From Cytobacillus horneckiae (lineage in GTDB: Bacteria; Bacillota; Bacilli; Bacillales; Cytobacillaceae): DNA of 64,000 bases. Below are positions 35,436 to 43,225 of the stretch, one piece after another (the first letter of the stretch is position 1; the number at the start of each line of letters is the position of its first letter). Made by a program: the position numbers and the translations under genes. The stretch is from positions 20,669 through 84,668 of the forward strand of contig NZ_PISD01000054.1 of assembly GCF_002835735.1 (NCBI RefSeq), in the 5' to 3' direction. The notes under the pieces were generated by a model. It was not told the origin of the DNA. It worked only from the letters and a program-made list of their open reading frames with translations, and ran no database searches.

Positions 35436-36122
35436 ATGATTGAGATGAAAAACGTCTACAAAAAATATCGCAATGGTGTGACAGCCGCGAACGGTATAGA
35501 TGTAAAAATTAAGCAAGGTGAATTTGTATATATTGTTGGCCCCAGTGGAGCTGGGAAATCAACTTTTATAAAAATGATGTATCGTGAAGAAAAACCGACA
35601 AGTGGAACAATCACATTAAATGGAATAGATATGGGCTCTATGAAAAATAACAAAGTCCCGCATATACGCCGTAATATAGGTGTTGTATTCCAGGACTTCA
35701 AGCTTTTACCAAAGCTGAATGTTTACGAGAATGTGGCTTTTGCGCTTGAAGTTATTGAAGAACCGCAGAAAAACATTAAGCAAAAGGTTATGGACACGCT
35801 TGATCTTGTTGGATTGAAGCATAAGGTGCGCATGTTCCCTGATGAGCTCTCCGGCGGTGAGCAGCAGCGTGTATCGATTGCCAGATCGATTGTAAATCAG
35901 CCAAAGCTTGTGATTGCGGACGAGCCTACGGGAAACTTGGACCCTGATACATCATGGGAGATCATGAACATTTTTGATGAGATTAATACTAGAGGAACGA
36001 CGGTCTTAATGGCAACGCATAATAAGGAAATCGTCAATACGATTAAGCATCGTGTTATTGCTATTGAAGGCGGCAGAATCGTCCGTGATGAGCAAAGAGG
36101 TGATTACGGATATGAAATCTAG
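35436..36122 (+). CDS. ftsE: FtsE, cell-wall-hydrolase-regulating ABC ATPase
   Basis: Cytoplasmic ATPase of the FtsEX complex, which turns peptidoglycan hydrolases on from inside the cell. It has 228 residues. Walker A GPSGAGKST (35-43), signature LSGGEQQR, Walker B LVIADEPTG and the H-loop MATHNK are complete. Start at ATG 35436 (MIEMKNVYKKY), 5 nt after AGGTGA; an upstream GTG lies inside that site. ftsX overlaps it by 11 nt. Confidence 0.97.
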   Translation: MIEMKNVYKKYRNGVTAANGIDVKIKQGEFVYIVGPSGAGKSTFIKMMYREEKPTSGTITLNGIDMGSMKNNKVPHIRRNIGVVFQDFKLLPKLNVYENVAFALEVIEEPQKNIKQKVMDTLDLVGLKHKVRMFPDELSGGEQQRVSIARSIVNQPKLVIADEPTGNLDPDTSWEIMNIFDEINTRGTTVLMATHNKEIVNTIKHRVIAIEGGRIVRDEQRGDYGYEI

Positions 36123-37005
36123 AACATTAAGCAGGCATTTTAGAGAGAGTTTTAAAAGTCTGGGCAGAAACGGATGGATGACATTCGCATCGGCCAGTGC
36201 GGTAACCATGACGCTTATATTAGTCGGTGTGTTCTTTGCTATTATGATGAACTTGAATCAAGTGGCTACGAACATAGAAGAAGATGTTGAAATTCGCGTC
36301 CACATAGATGTAGCCGCAACAGAGGAAAATCAAGAAGAGTTGCGTGGGAAAATTGATAATATTGCTCAGGTGGAATCAATTGATTATTCGGATAAAGAAG
36401 ATGAGTTGACGAACTTAATTGATAGTCTTGGTGATGAAGGAGAAGCTTTTAAATTATTTGAACAAGACAATCCTTTGAACGATGTGTTTGTTGTAAAAAC
36501 GACCAATCCAAACGACACGATGGGTGTAGCTAAGCAAATTGAAAAAATGGATTATGCTGCAAAAGTGAAGTATGGACAAGGGTCAGTTGAAAAGCTGTTT
36601 TCTGGGATTAGTTTAAGCAGAAACATTGGAATTGTCCTTATCGTTGGTTTATTATTTACAGCGATGTTCTTAATCTCAAACACAATTAAAATAACAATTG
36701 TTTCAAGAAGAAAAGAGATTGAGATTATGAGATTAGTAGGTGCAACTAATTCCTTTATTAGATGGCCATTCTTCCTGGAAGGTTTATGGCTTGGTATATT
36801 GGGATCAATCATTCCTGTGGGAGTGGTGAGTGTCGCTTACTATTACAGCTATGAATTTTTAGAGCCAAAACTTCAAGGCCATTTTATTCAGCTAATCGAA
36901 TTTACACCATTTATATACCAGGTCGGTGCGTTATTAATATTTATGGGCGCTTTGATTGGTGTATGGGGCAGCATGATGTCAGTAAGGAAATTCTTGAAAA
37001 TATAA
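36112..37005 (+). CDS. ftsX: FtsX, membrane partner of FtsE
   Basis: A 297-residue protein with four membrane segments (about 24-46, 168-190, 220-245, 268-290) and one large extracellular loop (about 50-165) that in homologues docks coiled-coil hydrolases or their activators. It starts inside ftsE (ATG 36112, AGAGGTGAT upstream). The next gene encodes just such a coiled-coil M23 protein. Confidence 0.96.
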   Translation: MKSRTLSRHFRESFKSLGRNGWMTFASASAVTMTLILVGVFFAIMMNLNQVATNIEEDVEIRVHIDVAATEENQEELRGKIDNIAQVESIDYSDKEDELTNLIDSLGDEGEAFKLFEQDNPLNDVFVVKTTNPNDTMGVAKQIEKMDYAAKVKYGQGSVEKLFSGISLSRNIGIVLIVGLLFTAMFLISNTIKITIVSRRKEIEIMRLVGATNSFIRWPFFLEGLWLGILGSIIPVGVVSVAYYYSYEFLEPKLQGHFIQLIEFTPFIYQVGALLIFMGALIGVWGSMMSVRKFLKI

Positions 37006-37012
37006 AATTCTG

Positions 37013-37047
37013 TGTGCGGCCTTGTAAATCCAGCATGGCCGCACCAA
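37013..37047 (+). terminator. Hairpin after ftsX
   Basis: GTGCGGCC/GGCCGCAC stem without a strong T run. It may partly separate ftsEX from the hydrolase gene. Confidence 0.45.
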
Positions 37048-37098
37048 TTAATAATACATATAGCCACGGGATATTCATAGGAGAGGAGATATCATAAC

Positions 37099-38478
37099 TT
37101 GAAGAAAAAGATAGCAAGCATGTCTTTAGCTGCAATGATGGGTGTCGGTGCAATCGCTGCTACATTACCAACAAATGTAATGGCTGATAAATTAGATGAT
37201 TTGAATAATCAAAGTGAAAATTTAAAGAAAGAACAATCTGGTATTGATTCTAAATTAAATAAGGCTGATTCAGAGATTCAAAGATTACAAGATGAACAAA
37301 AAACGGTTGAATCAGAAATTAAGCGTCTAGATACGGAAATTAAAGATGCTGAAACAAAAATTACAGAAAAAAATAATGAAATAAAGGCAAAAAATGAAGA
37401 GATTGAAAGATTAAAAAAGGAAATAGAAATCCTTATTGACCGAATTGAAAAGCGCAATGAGCTCCTTAAGGACAGAGCGCGTTCTATGCAGGAGTCTGGC
37501 GGCGTTGTCAGCTATATGGACGTATTGCTTGGTGCACAAAGCTTCAGTGATTTTATTGGGCGTGTTGGAGCTGTTGCCACAATTGTGGAAGCAGACCAAG
37601 TAATATTGAAAGAGCATCAGGCAGATAAGGATAAGCTGGAAGAAACACAGGCGAAAGTAAAAGAAGAGCTTGCTTCCCTTGAAAAGATGCGTAATGAGCT
37701 TGAGCAAATGAAATCTAAATTAAGCGATCAGAAGAAACAACAGGATAATTTAAAATCGATTCTTAAAAAAGAAGAAGATCATAAACATGCTGAAAAAGTA
37801 AGTATGGAAGAAGAAAAAGAAATTTTAGCAGCGCAAGATAAAGCGATTCAGCAGGCTATTAAAAATGAGAAAGATAGGCAGGCTGAAATTGCACGAAAAG
37901 CTGAAGAAGCAAGACAAGCAGAAATTGCTAGACAAGAAGAGGCTAAAAAGCAAGAGGCTGCAAAAGCAGCGACAAACAATAACAGCAATTCAGGTAGTTC
38001 TAATAGTGGTGGAAGCAGCAACAAGGGAAATAGCGGCGGTGGACAACAAGTTAGTGCACCACCAGTTTCCAGCGGACATTGGACAAAACCAGCAGCAGCC
38101 GGTATTTTAACGTCTGGATTGGGTCAGCGTTGGGGTTCCTTCCATGCAGGTGTTGATATTGCAGCAAGTGGAACAGTTCCTATTTTTGCAGCAGCTGATG
38201 GGGTTGTCATCAATTCCTACTATTCAAGCAGCTATGGAGAAGTAGTTTTTATTGCTCACTCTATTAATGGTCAAACGTATACAACTGTTTATGCTCATAT
38301 GCGCAACGGGTCAAGACAAGTAAGCAATGGCCAAACAGTTTCTAAAGGTCAGCAAATTGGTTTAATGGGGAATACAGGTGATTCTCAAGGTCAGCATTTG
38401 CATTTTGAGCTTCATAGAGGCGGATGGAATAATGCAAAATCGAATGCGATCAATCCAGTTGGAATCGTACCACTATAA
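37099..38478 (+). CDS. Secreted coiled-coil M23 endopeptidase (EnvC/PcsB-like architecture)
   Basis: A 459-residue secreted protein. A signal peptide (1-33, KKKIASMSLAAMMG) is followed by a long coiled coil at about 37-275, a Ser/Asn/Gly linker at about 292-320, and a LytM/M23 domain at about 335-459. Zinc and catalytic residues look complete: His349 and Asp353 (HAGVD), the YAHM His, and HLH at 433-435, so it should be an active hydrolase rather than a dead activator. TTG start after GAGAGGAGA. Being directly after ftsEX suggests it is the FtsEX-controlled enzyme (inference); B. subtilis uses the NlpC/P60 enzyme CwlO. Confidence 0.88.
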   Translation: MKKKIASMSLAAMMGVGAIAATLPTNVMADKLDDLNNQSENLKKEQSGIDSKLNKADSEIQRLQDEQKTVESEIKRLDTEIKDAETKITEKNNEIKAKNEEIERLKKEIEILIDRIEKRNELLKDRARSMQESGGVVSYMDVLLGAQSFSDFIGRVGAVATIVEADQVILKEHQADKDKLEETQAKVKEELASLEKMRNELEQMKSKLSDQKKQQDNLKSILKKEEDHKHAEKVSMEEEKEILAAQDKAIQQAIKNEKDRQAEIARKAEEARQAEIARQEEAKKQEAAKAATNNNSNSGSSNSGGSSNKGNSGGGQQVSAPPVSSGHWTKPAAAGILTSGLGQRWGSFHAGVDIAASGTVPIFAAADGVVINSYYSSSYGEVVFIAHSINGQTYTTVYAHMRNGSRQVSNGQTVSKGQQIGLMGNTGDSQGQHLHFELHRGGWNNAKSNAINPVGIVPL

Positions 38479-38479
38479 A

Positions 38480-38516
38480 AGAAGGGGAGGCGAGTGCTTC
38501 CTCTTTTTTCTTTTAC
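38480..38516 (+). terminator. Terminator of the M23 gene
   Basis: AAGGGGAGGC/GCTTCCTCTT stem (with G-U pairs), GAGT loop, then TTTTCTTTT. Confidence 0.75.
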
Positions 38517-38547
38517 CCAAAATATAAGCCTTTAATCATAAAGGCGC

Positions 38548-38682
38548 TGGCTGAGAGAAACTCATTTTAAAATAGAAATGAAAGGTTTGGGATTCTCCGA
38601 GGCTTACCACTTTATTTCCGCGGGGCGAGCGAACTCCTCTCCAAATCCAACTACATTTACTTATTTTCACTTCCTCAACACT
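38548..38682. repeat. Mosaic intergenic repeat, copy B
   Basis: About 135 bp: GGCTGAGAGAAACTCATTTT at the left, then TCCGAGGCTTACCAC, TTTCCGCGGGGCGAGCG and CTCTCCAAATCCAACTAC, ending in TTTCACTTCCTCAACACT. It lacks the middle block with the CCGCTTCGGC and GTCTCGAC segments, so it is a deleted form. Confidence 0.8.
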
Positions 38683-38772
38683 CTAAATCCTAAATGCTGT
38701 ATCTTTGTCCGGCCACTTCTTATTTCCAATCATAACTTGTCCTTTTTGTTCATATATTTTTTGGAGAAGTAC

Positions 38773-38800
38773 CGCATATGCGTGGAAAGGGCGGATGAGA
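38773..38800 (+). other. CGCATATGCG motif, copy 2
   Basis: CGCATATGCG, TGG, AAAGG, GCGGATG immediately before the ctpB start. Same composite as at 26040 before hpf. The ATG in the palindrome could begin a six-codon ORF (MRGKGG). Confidence 0.4.
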
Positions 38801-40246
38801 ATGAATAAAAAGTGGATTTCAATATTAATGGCTATATCTCTGCTTATAGGAGCAGGGTGTTCATACGCTGGGATGCAATGGAGTATGAAAATGCATTCTA
38901 TGAATGATGAGCAAATGCAAGAGATAAAGGGAGATATGTCAGAATTAGAAGCAGAAGAATTTGAAAAAATTAGTACAGCCTTTCGTCTTATTTATAAAAA
39001 TTATGTTGAGCAAGTGGATGAGGACAAGCTGACTGAAGGAGCAATTCAAGGGATGCTGTCTACTTTAGATGATCCATACTCGGTATATATGGATAAAGAA
39101 ACGGCTAAGCAATTTAATGAAACACTAGAATCCTCATTTGAAGGAATTGGTGCAGAGGTGAGCATGGTTGACGGTAAAGTAGTGATTGTGTCCCCGTTTA
39201 AAGATTCGCCTGCGGAGAAGGCCGGTTTAAAACCTAAGGACCAAATTTTAAAAATAGATGGAAAGAGCATTGAGGGACTTGATTTATATGCAGCAACATT
39301 AAAGATAAGGGGAAAAAAAGGAACAACGGTTAAGTTGGAAATCAAACGAGATGGTTTGCGCGAGCCATTAACTGTTGAAGTTGTAAGAGATGAGATTCCT
39401 CACTTAACTGTAAATTCAGATGTGATGATTCATAATGACAAAAAGCTAGGTTATCTTGAAATCACTTCCTTTTCACAGGAGACAGCAAAGGAGTTTAAGA
39501 TAGAACTGAAAGCATTGGAGGAAGAGGGGATTGAGGGTCTTATTATTGATGTCCGTAATAACCCTGGAGGACTGTTAACAGCGGTCGATGAAATTTTGGA
39601 AGAGCTTGTTACAAAAGAGAAGCCATATGTGCAAATTGAACAGCGCAACGGTGAAAAAATGATGAATTTTTCAAATTTAGAAGAGGCGAAGGAATACCCG
39701 ATTGGGGTTTTGATAGATGATGGAAGTGCATCTGCTTCAGAAATCTTGGCGGGGGCATTGAAAGAAGCTGGAAATTATCCATTAATTGGAATTAATACGT
39801 TTGGAAAAGGAACGGTACAGCAGCCGGTGCCAATGGGAGATGGAAGTAATATTAAGCTTACACTTTATAAATGGCTTACACCAGATGGAAATTGGATTCA
39901 TAAAAAGGGAATTGCTCCAACATTTGAAGTAAAACAGCCAAAGCTGTTCCATACACATCCGTTGCAGGTTGAAGATGTATTGCAGACGGATATGAATAAT
40001 GAACAAATAAAGAATGCGCAAGATATGCTGGAAGCGCTTGGGTACGGACCCGGAAGGAACGATGGCTATTATTCCGCTTCAACAGCTACTGCAGTAAAAG
40101 CATTCCAAAAACAAGCTGACTTGCCAGCTACTGGCCAGATTGACTCGAAAACAGCATCTGCTATGGAGCAAGAGGTCCTTACCCAAATCAAAAATCCCAA
40201 AAACGACCTCCAACTCCAAACCGCCCTTCGCATCATCGCAAAATAA
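38801..40246 (+). CDS. ctpB: CtpB-type S41 carboxy-terminal processing protease
   Basis: Secreted or membrane-anchored PDZ protease; in B. subtilis CtpB cleaves SpoIVFA to release sigma-K during sporulation. It has 481 residues: N-terminal hydrophobic anchor (about 5-20), PDZ at about 110-195, S41 core with Ser311 (GSASASEI) and Lys336 (FGKGTVQ), and a C-terminal peptidoglycan-binding domain at about 405-465 (AQDMLEALGYGPGRNDGYY). The ATG at 38801 is used; an ATG two codons earlier is possible, as the ribosome binding site is weak. Confidence 0.94.
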   Translation: MNKKWISILMAISLLIGAGCSYAGMQWSMKMHSMNDEQMQEIKGDMSELEAEEFEKISTAFRLIYKNYVEQVDEDKLTEGAIQGMLSTLDDPYSVYMDKETAKQFNETLESSFEGIGAEVSMVDGKVVIVSPFKDSPAEKAGLKPKDQILKIDGKSIEGLDLYAATLKIRGKKGTTVKLEIKRDGLREPLTVEVVRDEIPHLTVNSDVMIHNDKKLGYLEITSFSQETAKEFKIELKALEEEGIEGLIIDVRNNPGGLLTAVDEILEELVTKEKPYVQIEQRNGEKMMNFSNLEEAKEYPIGVLIDDGSASASEILAGALKEAGNYPLIGINTFGKGTVQQPVPMGDGSNIKLTLYKWLTPDGNWIHKKGIAPTFEVKQPKLFHTHPLQVEDVLQTDMNNEQIKNAQDMLEALGYGPGRNDGYYSASTATAVKAFQKQADLPATGQIDSKTASAMEQEVLTQIKNPKNDLQLQTALRIIAK

Positions 40247-40264
40247 TTATATCAATGCCATTGT

Positions 40265-40323
40265 GGTGCCTGTCACCTCCAAGGTTCGACATAAAATGTC
40301 GAACCTTGGAGGTGACAGGCACC
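40265..40323. repeat. Short GGTG repeat, locus 5: perfect palindrome
   Basis: Two copies in inverted orientation making a 59-bp palindrome with perfect 28-bp arms and an AAA loop (40293-40295). Each arm is the 13-bp core, TCCAAGG, and TTCGACAT. It is between ctpB and minJ, without a following T run, so it is not an ordinary terminator. Confidence 0.95.
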
Positions 40324-40404
40324 CTATGTTTTTAGGGTGAGATTTGGTAGAATATAGTTAGATTAGTAGTTTTGTTGAGGGTGAGGTAATTTAGTTGATA
40401 GAGG

Positions 40405-41610
40405 TTGGTGGATGGTTTGGCTGAGGCTTGGCTTTTTGAGTTGATAATGGGTATAGGAAAGCTTTTTTTGAACCCGGTTTTTTATTTAGTTTTTATTGCA
40501 GCAGCATTTTATGGTGTTCAGCGGGTAAAACGTGAACGTCAGCATTTTTCGGTGCGAGCGGAGAATGCCTATTTTGAATTAAAACAAATTTTTCCTTTAT
40601 CTTTAACTATTGGATTGTTTTTGTCTATCATTACAGTCACGGCTGGTCTCGCAGTACCATTAGAGCTGATTGTCTTCACCGCTGGAGCAACAATCCTTTT
40701 TATACTGACTCCAAAGGTAAGGTGGCTTGCCCCAGCTTATACGCTAAGTATAGGTGTGTTGCTCACTTTCATAGCAAATAGGCAAGAGTGGCCAATGCCT
40801 GACTTTTTTACATCAGATACATTTGGTATAGAAAGCATTTTTCCGGCAGCTGCGCTCCTTATTTCTTTACTAGTGATTGCAGAAGGAATTCTCATATCAA
40901 GAAATGGGAAAAAAGGAACATCGCCACGATTAATGAATAGCAGGCGTGGTCAGCAGGTAGGCATGCATGAGGTGAAAAGGATCTGGTTATTGCCTTTATT
41001 CCTCCTTATTCCTGGAGAAGCGCTATCCCTTACGTCTGATTGGTGGCCGGTATTTTCCATTGGTAGCAATACATATTCACTTATAGTTGCTCCATTTGCG
41101 ATTGGCTACCAGCAGCAAATTCAAAGCTCCTTACCGCAAAAGGCAATAGAAGCATATGGTAATAAAGTGATTGTATTCGGTGCGATACTGTTATTGCTTT
41201 CAAGTGCAGCGTATATTTACCCTATTGCTACATTAGCTATTGCTGTGCTAGCTATTCTAGGCAGGGAATTCCTAAATTATCGTCAGCGTGTGACAGAAAC
41301 GAATTCCTCCTTCTATTTTGCTAAACGTAATGAAGGTTTGATGATTATTGGCATTGTGCCCAACTCTCCGGCAGATAAGATGGAACTGAAAATTGGTGAA
41401 GTAGTTTTAAAAGTGAACGGCTCTATTGTCAATGATGAAAATGGCTTCTATCAAGCGCTGCAAAAAAATGCGGCCCATTGCAAGCTTGAGGTGCTGGACA
41501 TCAACAATGAACTAAGGTTTGTCCAAAGGGCTTTATATACGACAGATCATCACGAGTTAGGCATTCTTTTTATTAAGGATGAAGTAAAAAAAGGGAATCG
41601 AGCAGTGTAG
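40405..41610 (+). CDS. minJ: MinJ-like topology factor with PDZ domain
   Basis: Membrane protein linking DivIVA to MinCD so that division is blocked at the poles. It has about 401 residues: around eight membrane segments up to about 300, then a cytoplasmic PDZ-like domain (IIGIVPNSPADKMELKIGEVVLKVNG). The N-terminal NPVFYLVF...VKRERQHF block matches the MinJ family and the position after ctpB agrees. The start is uncertain: TTG 40405, GTG 40408 and TTG 40417 are all in frame and none has a well-placed ribosome binding site. Confidence 0.88.
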   Translation: MVDGLAEAWLFELIMGIGKLFLNPVFYLVFIAAAFYGVQRVKRERQHFSVRAENAYFELKQIFPLSLTIGLFLSIITVTAGLAVPLELIVFTAGATILFILTPKVRWLAPAYTLSIGVLLTFIANRQEWPMPDFFTSDTFGIESIFPAAALLISLLVIAEGILISRNGKKGTSPRLMNSRRGQQVGMHEVKRIWLLPLFLLIPGEALSLTSDWWPVFSIGSNTYSLIVAPFAIGYQQQIQSSLPQKAIEAYGNKVIVFGAILLLLSSAAYIYPIATLAIAVLAILGREFLNYRQRVTETNSSFYFAKRNEGLMIIGIVPNSPADKMELKIGEVVLKVNGSIVNDENGFYQALQKNAAHCKLEVLDINNELRFVQRALYTTDHHELGILFIKDEVKKGNRAV

Positions 41611-41737
41611 TGGTTTTGTCAGACATAAAGAGAAATAACGAATCTTTAGTTAGATATCACGAGGCATAACCGGTCAAACGCGACGATAAGCCACGTGAAA
41701 AATAAATGTTATTATGAAGCGCCTTTCAAGCAAAAAT

Positions 41738-41768
41738 TGAAAGGCCTTTTATGATTGGAAAAGTATGG
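41738..41768 (+). terminator. Terminator of minJ
   Basis: GCCTTTCA/TGAAAGGC stem (with flanking AA/TT pairs) then CTTTTAT, just upstream of the erm promoter. The 120 bp before it show nothing. Confidence 0.75.
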
Positions 41769-41797
41769 TTGAAGTATGAGTGAATTTTCTGTATAAT
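41769..41797 (+). promoter_or_regulatory. Sigma-A promoter of the erm leader
   Basis: TTGAAG (41769-41774), 17 bp, TATAAT (41792-41797). Transcription would start near 41804, about 375 nt before the erm start codon. Confidence 0.8.
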
Positions 41798-41830
41798 ATA
41801 CCTTATAACGAGATTGGAGGGCTATTAAAA

Positions 41831-41875
41831 ATGATCATATTTATTAGATTACGTCACGTTTCTTTGAACAGGTAA
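41831..41875 (+). CDS. Erm leader peptide with Arg-Leu-Arg arrest motif
   Basis: A 14-residue ORF, MIIFIRLRHVSLNR, behind GGAGGG (41816-41821). It has the length of the known ErmD leader peptide and the same Arg6-Leu7-Arg8 at the site where macrolide-bound ribosomes stall, plus Leu12-Asn13 in common. The rest differs. Stalling here would cover stem 1 and shift the downstream folding. Too short for ordinary gene finding, but start, ribosome binding site, length, motif and stem overlap agree. Confidence 0.88.
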   Translation: MIIFIRLRHVSLNR

Positions 41876-41973
41876 CTGAATATGTTCAAAGGCTCTGTTT
41901 TCATAACAGAGTAAACGGAAGTAGTCTGTCCATTTTTAATAACCTTCATCGGATGAATGTATATTCTTAAGTG

Positions 41974-42006
41974 AAGAAAGGCAGAGCAGTCTGTCTTTCT
42001 TTTTTT
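41974..42006 (+). terminator. Attenuator terminator 1 of the erm leader
   Basis: AAGAAAGGCAGA/TCTGTCTTTCTT, 12 bp (one G-U), GCAG loop, seven T. The strongest of the three. Confidence 0.9.
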
Positions 42007-42008
42007 AT

Positions 42009-42059
42009 GACACCAATTTTTTTAAAGGAAACAACAGGTTATTTGGTGTCTCTCTTTTT
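42009..42059 (+). terminator. Attenuator terminator 2 of the erm leader
   Basis: GACACCAA/TTGGTGTC with a 26-nt loop, then TCTCTTTTT. GTGTC in its right arm can instead pair with GACAC at 42066. Confidence 0.65.
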
Positions 42060-42103
42060 AGGAGTGACACTGTTCTATTCTAATACACTCTGTTTACTCT
42101 GAA

Positions 42104-42130
42104 CCACAGATGCCAGTCTGTGGCTTTTTG
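42104..42130 (+). terminator. Attenuator terminator 3 of the erm leader
   Basis: CCACAGA/TCTGTGG, 6-nt loop, then CTTTTTG. Its base is next to the 10-nt long-range pairing strand at 42092-42101. Confidence 0.7.
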
Positions 42131-42179
42131 TGATTGCAGTCCTTTTAAGAATGAGCACTTTAGAAAGGATTGAAATGAA

Positions 42180-43022
42180 ATGGCAAAAAAGGTGGACAAA
42201 TATCTTGGAAAAAAAATGAGTCGCAGCGAGCCTCCTAATTTTAGCGGCCAGCATTTAATGCACAATAAGCGACTAATAAATGAAATTGTAAATAAATCAC
42301 AGGTCTCAAAGCAAGACCTTGTTTTAGAGTTGGGGGCAGGAGAAGGAGCATTAACGACTATTTTAAGTGAGAAAGCTCGAAAGGTTTTAGCTGTTGAGTA
42401 CGATGAGAAGTTTGTAGATAAGTTAGAGCAAATTCCTGCAAACAACATCAAAATTATTCATAATGATATTTTAAGGATCTCTTTGCCAAAAGAACCATTC
42501 ATTGTCGTCTCTAATATTCCGTATGCAATTACAACAAATATCATGAAAATGCTTTTGAACAACCCAAATAACAAACTTGAAAGAGCATTTATCGTTATGG
42601 AAAAAGGAGCATCAAAACGATTTACTGCGAGTATAGTAAGAGATTCCTATGTGATGGCGTGGAGAATGTGGTTCGACTTAAAGGTTGAAAGGAGCATATC
42701 CAGGGAGTGTTTTTCACCTCCTCCCAAAGTTGATTCAGCATTGCTATCTATCAGAAGAAAAAAGAGTCCGCTTGTTCCATATAGAAACAAAAATGCTCTG
42801 CATCTTCTTTTAAGCTTCGGTTTAAAATATCCAAATGCGCCGATTGAACAAATTTTAAAATCCATCTTCACGGCACCACAGGCTAAAAAGGCCAGGCAGG
42901 CCATAAAATGTGAACCTGAAAAAACAGTAAAATCCTTAAGTGCTCAACAATGGGCAATACTAACTGAAACACTAGTGCGCTATGCCCCACGAAATAAATG
43001 GCCAAAACAAAGAAAAAAATAA
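42180..43022 (+). CDS. 23S rRNA adenine-N6 methyltransferase, Erm(D)-like
   Basis: Methylates A2058 of 23S rRNA (E. coli numbering), giving resistance to macrolides, lincosamides and streptogramin B. It has 280 residues: the start PNFSGQHLMHNKRLINEIV, SAM motif I LELGAGEGALT, and catalytic motif NIPYAIT are all present, as is SPPPKVDSALL. It resembles the chromosomal Erm(D)/(J)/(K) and Erm(34) group of Bacillus in sequence as I recall it; I give no class number because identity was not calculated. ATG 42180 follows AAAGGA, which the leader can mask. Inserted between minJ and the mhq cluster; no mobile element remnants flank it. Confidence 0.95.
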   Translation: MAKKVDKYLGKKMSRSEPPNFSGQHLMHNKRLINEIVNKSQVSKQDLVLELGAGEGALTTILSEKARKVLAVEYDEKFVDKLEQIPANNIKIIHNDILRISLPKEPFIVVSNIPYAITTNIMKMLLNNPNNKLERAFIVMEKGASKRFTASIVRDSYVMAWRMWFDLKVERSISRECFSPPPKVDSALLSIRRKKSPLVPYRNKNALHLLLSFGLKYPNAPIEQILKSIFTAPQAKKARQAIKCEPEKTVKSLSAQQWAILTETLVRYAPRNKWPKQRKK

Positions 43023-43033
43023 CTCGCCAACAA

Positions 43034-43066
43034 AGGAAGCTGACATCAAATAACGTCAGCTTCTCC
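43034..43066 (+). terminator. erm terminator
   Basis: GAAGCTGAC/GTCAGCTTC 9-bp stem followed by TCCATTTTATATTT. Confidence 0.75.
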
Positions 43067-43087
43067 ATTTTATATTTAGTTTATTTG

Positions 43088-43114
43088 GGTACCTGTCACC
43101 GGCAAATTTCTACA
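43088..43114. repeat. Short GGTG repeat, locus 6
   Basis: GGTACCTGTCACC (43088-43100), 7 nt, TTCTACA (43108-43114; one base off the consensus), after the erm terminator. Confidence 0.7.
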
Positions 43115-43225
43115 TATTTCTACAAATCCTACATAATCAACAAAGTGCATCAAAATCAAACAAAATATACAGAACCAGATTCTGCGTTGTATAGTTTTAA
43201 ATGGATTCCTGTGAAGTGGAACGTG

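Larger units (their letters stand above)
41804..42179 (+). promoter_or_regulatory. Macrolide-responsive attenuator leader of erm
   Basis: Leader with alternative structures. Stem 1 CTTTGAACA (41862-41870)/TGTTCAAAG (41883-41891) overlaps the leader-peptide codons. Stem 2 is CTCTGTT (41893-41899)/AACAGAG (41905-41911). CAGAGTAAAC (41907-41916) can instead pair over 10 bp with GTTTACTCTG (42092-42101). Three terminator-like hairpins lie at 41974-42006, 42009-42059 and 42104-42130. AGTCCTTT (42138-42145)/AAAGGATT (42164-42171) hides the erm ribosome binding site. The arrangement resembles ermD/ermK attenuation (established for those genes); the behaviour here is inference. Confidence 0.85.

Noticed and set aside
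38578..38808. Open frame of 76 codons starting inside repeat B and running into ctpB
   Set aside because: It begins in the mosaic repeat and has no ribosome binding site; the same block in other copies is not open.
41611..41740. Possible tRNA or structured RNA after minJ
   Set aside because: No cloverleaf could be drawn; only the minJ terminator hairpin is convincing.
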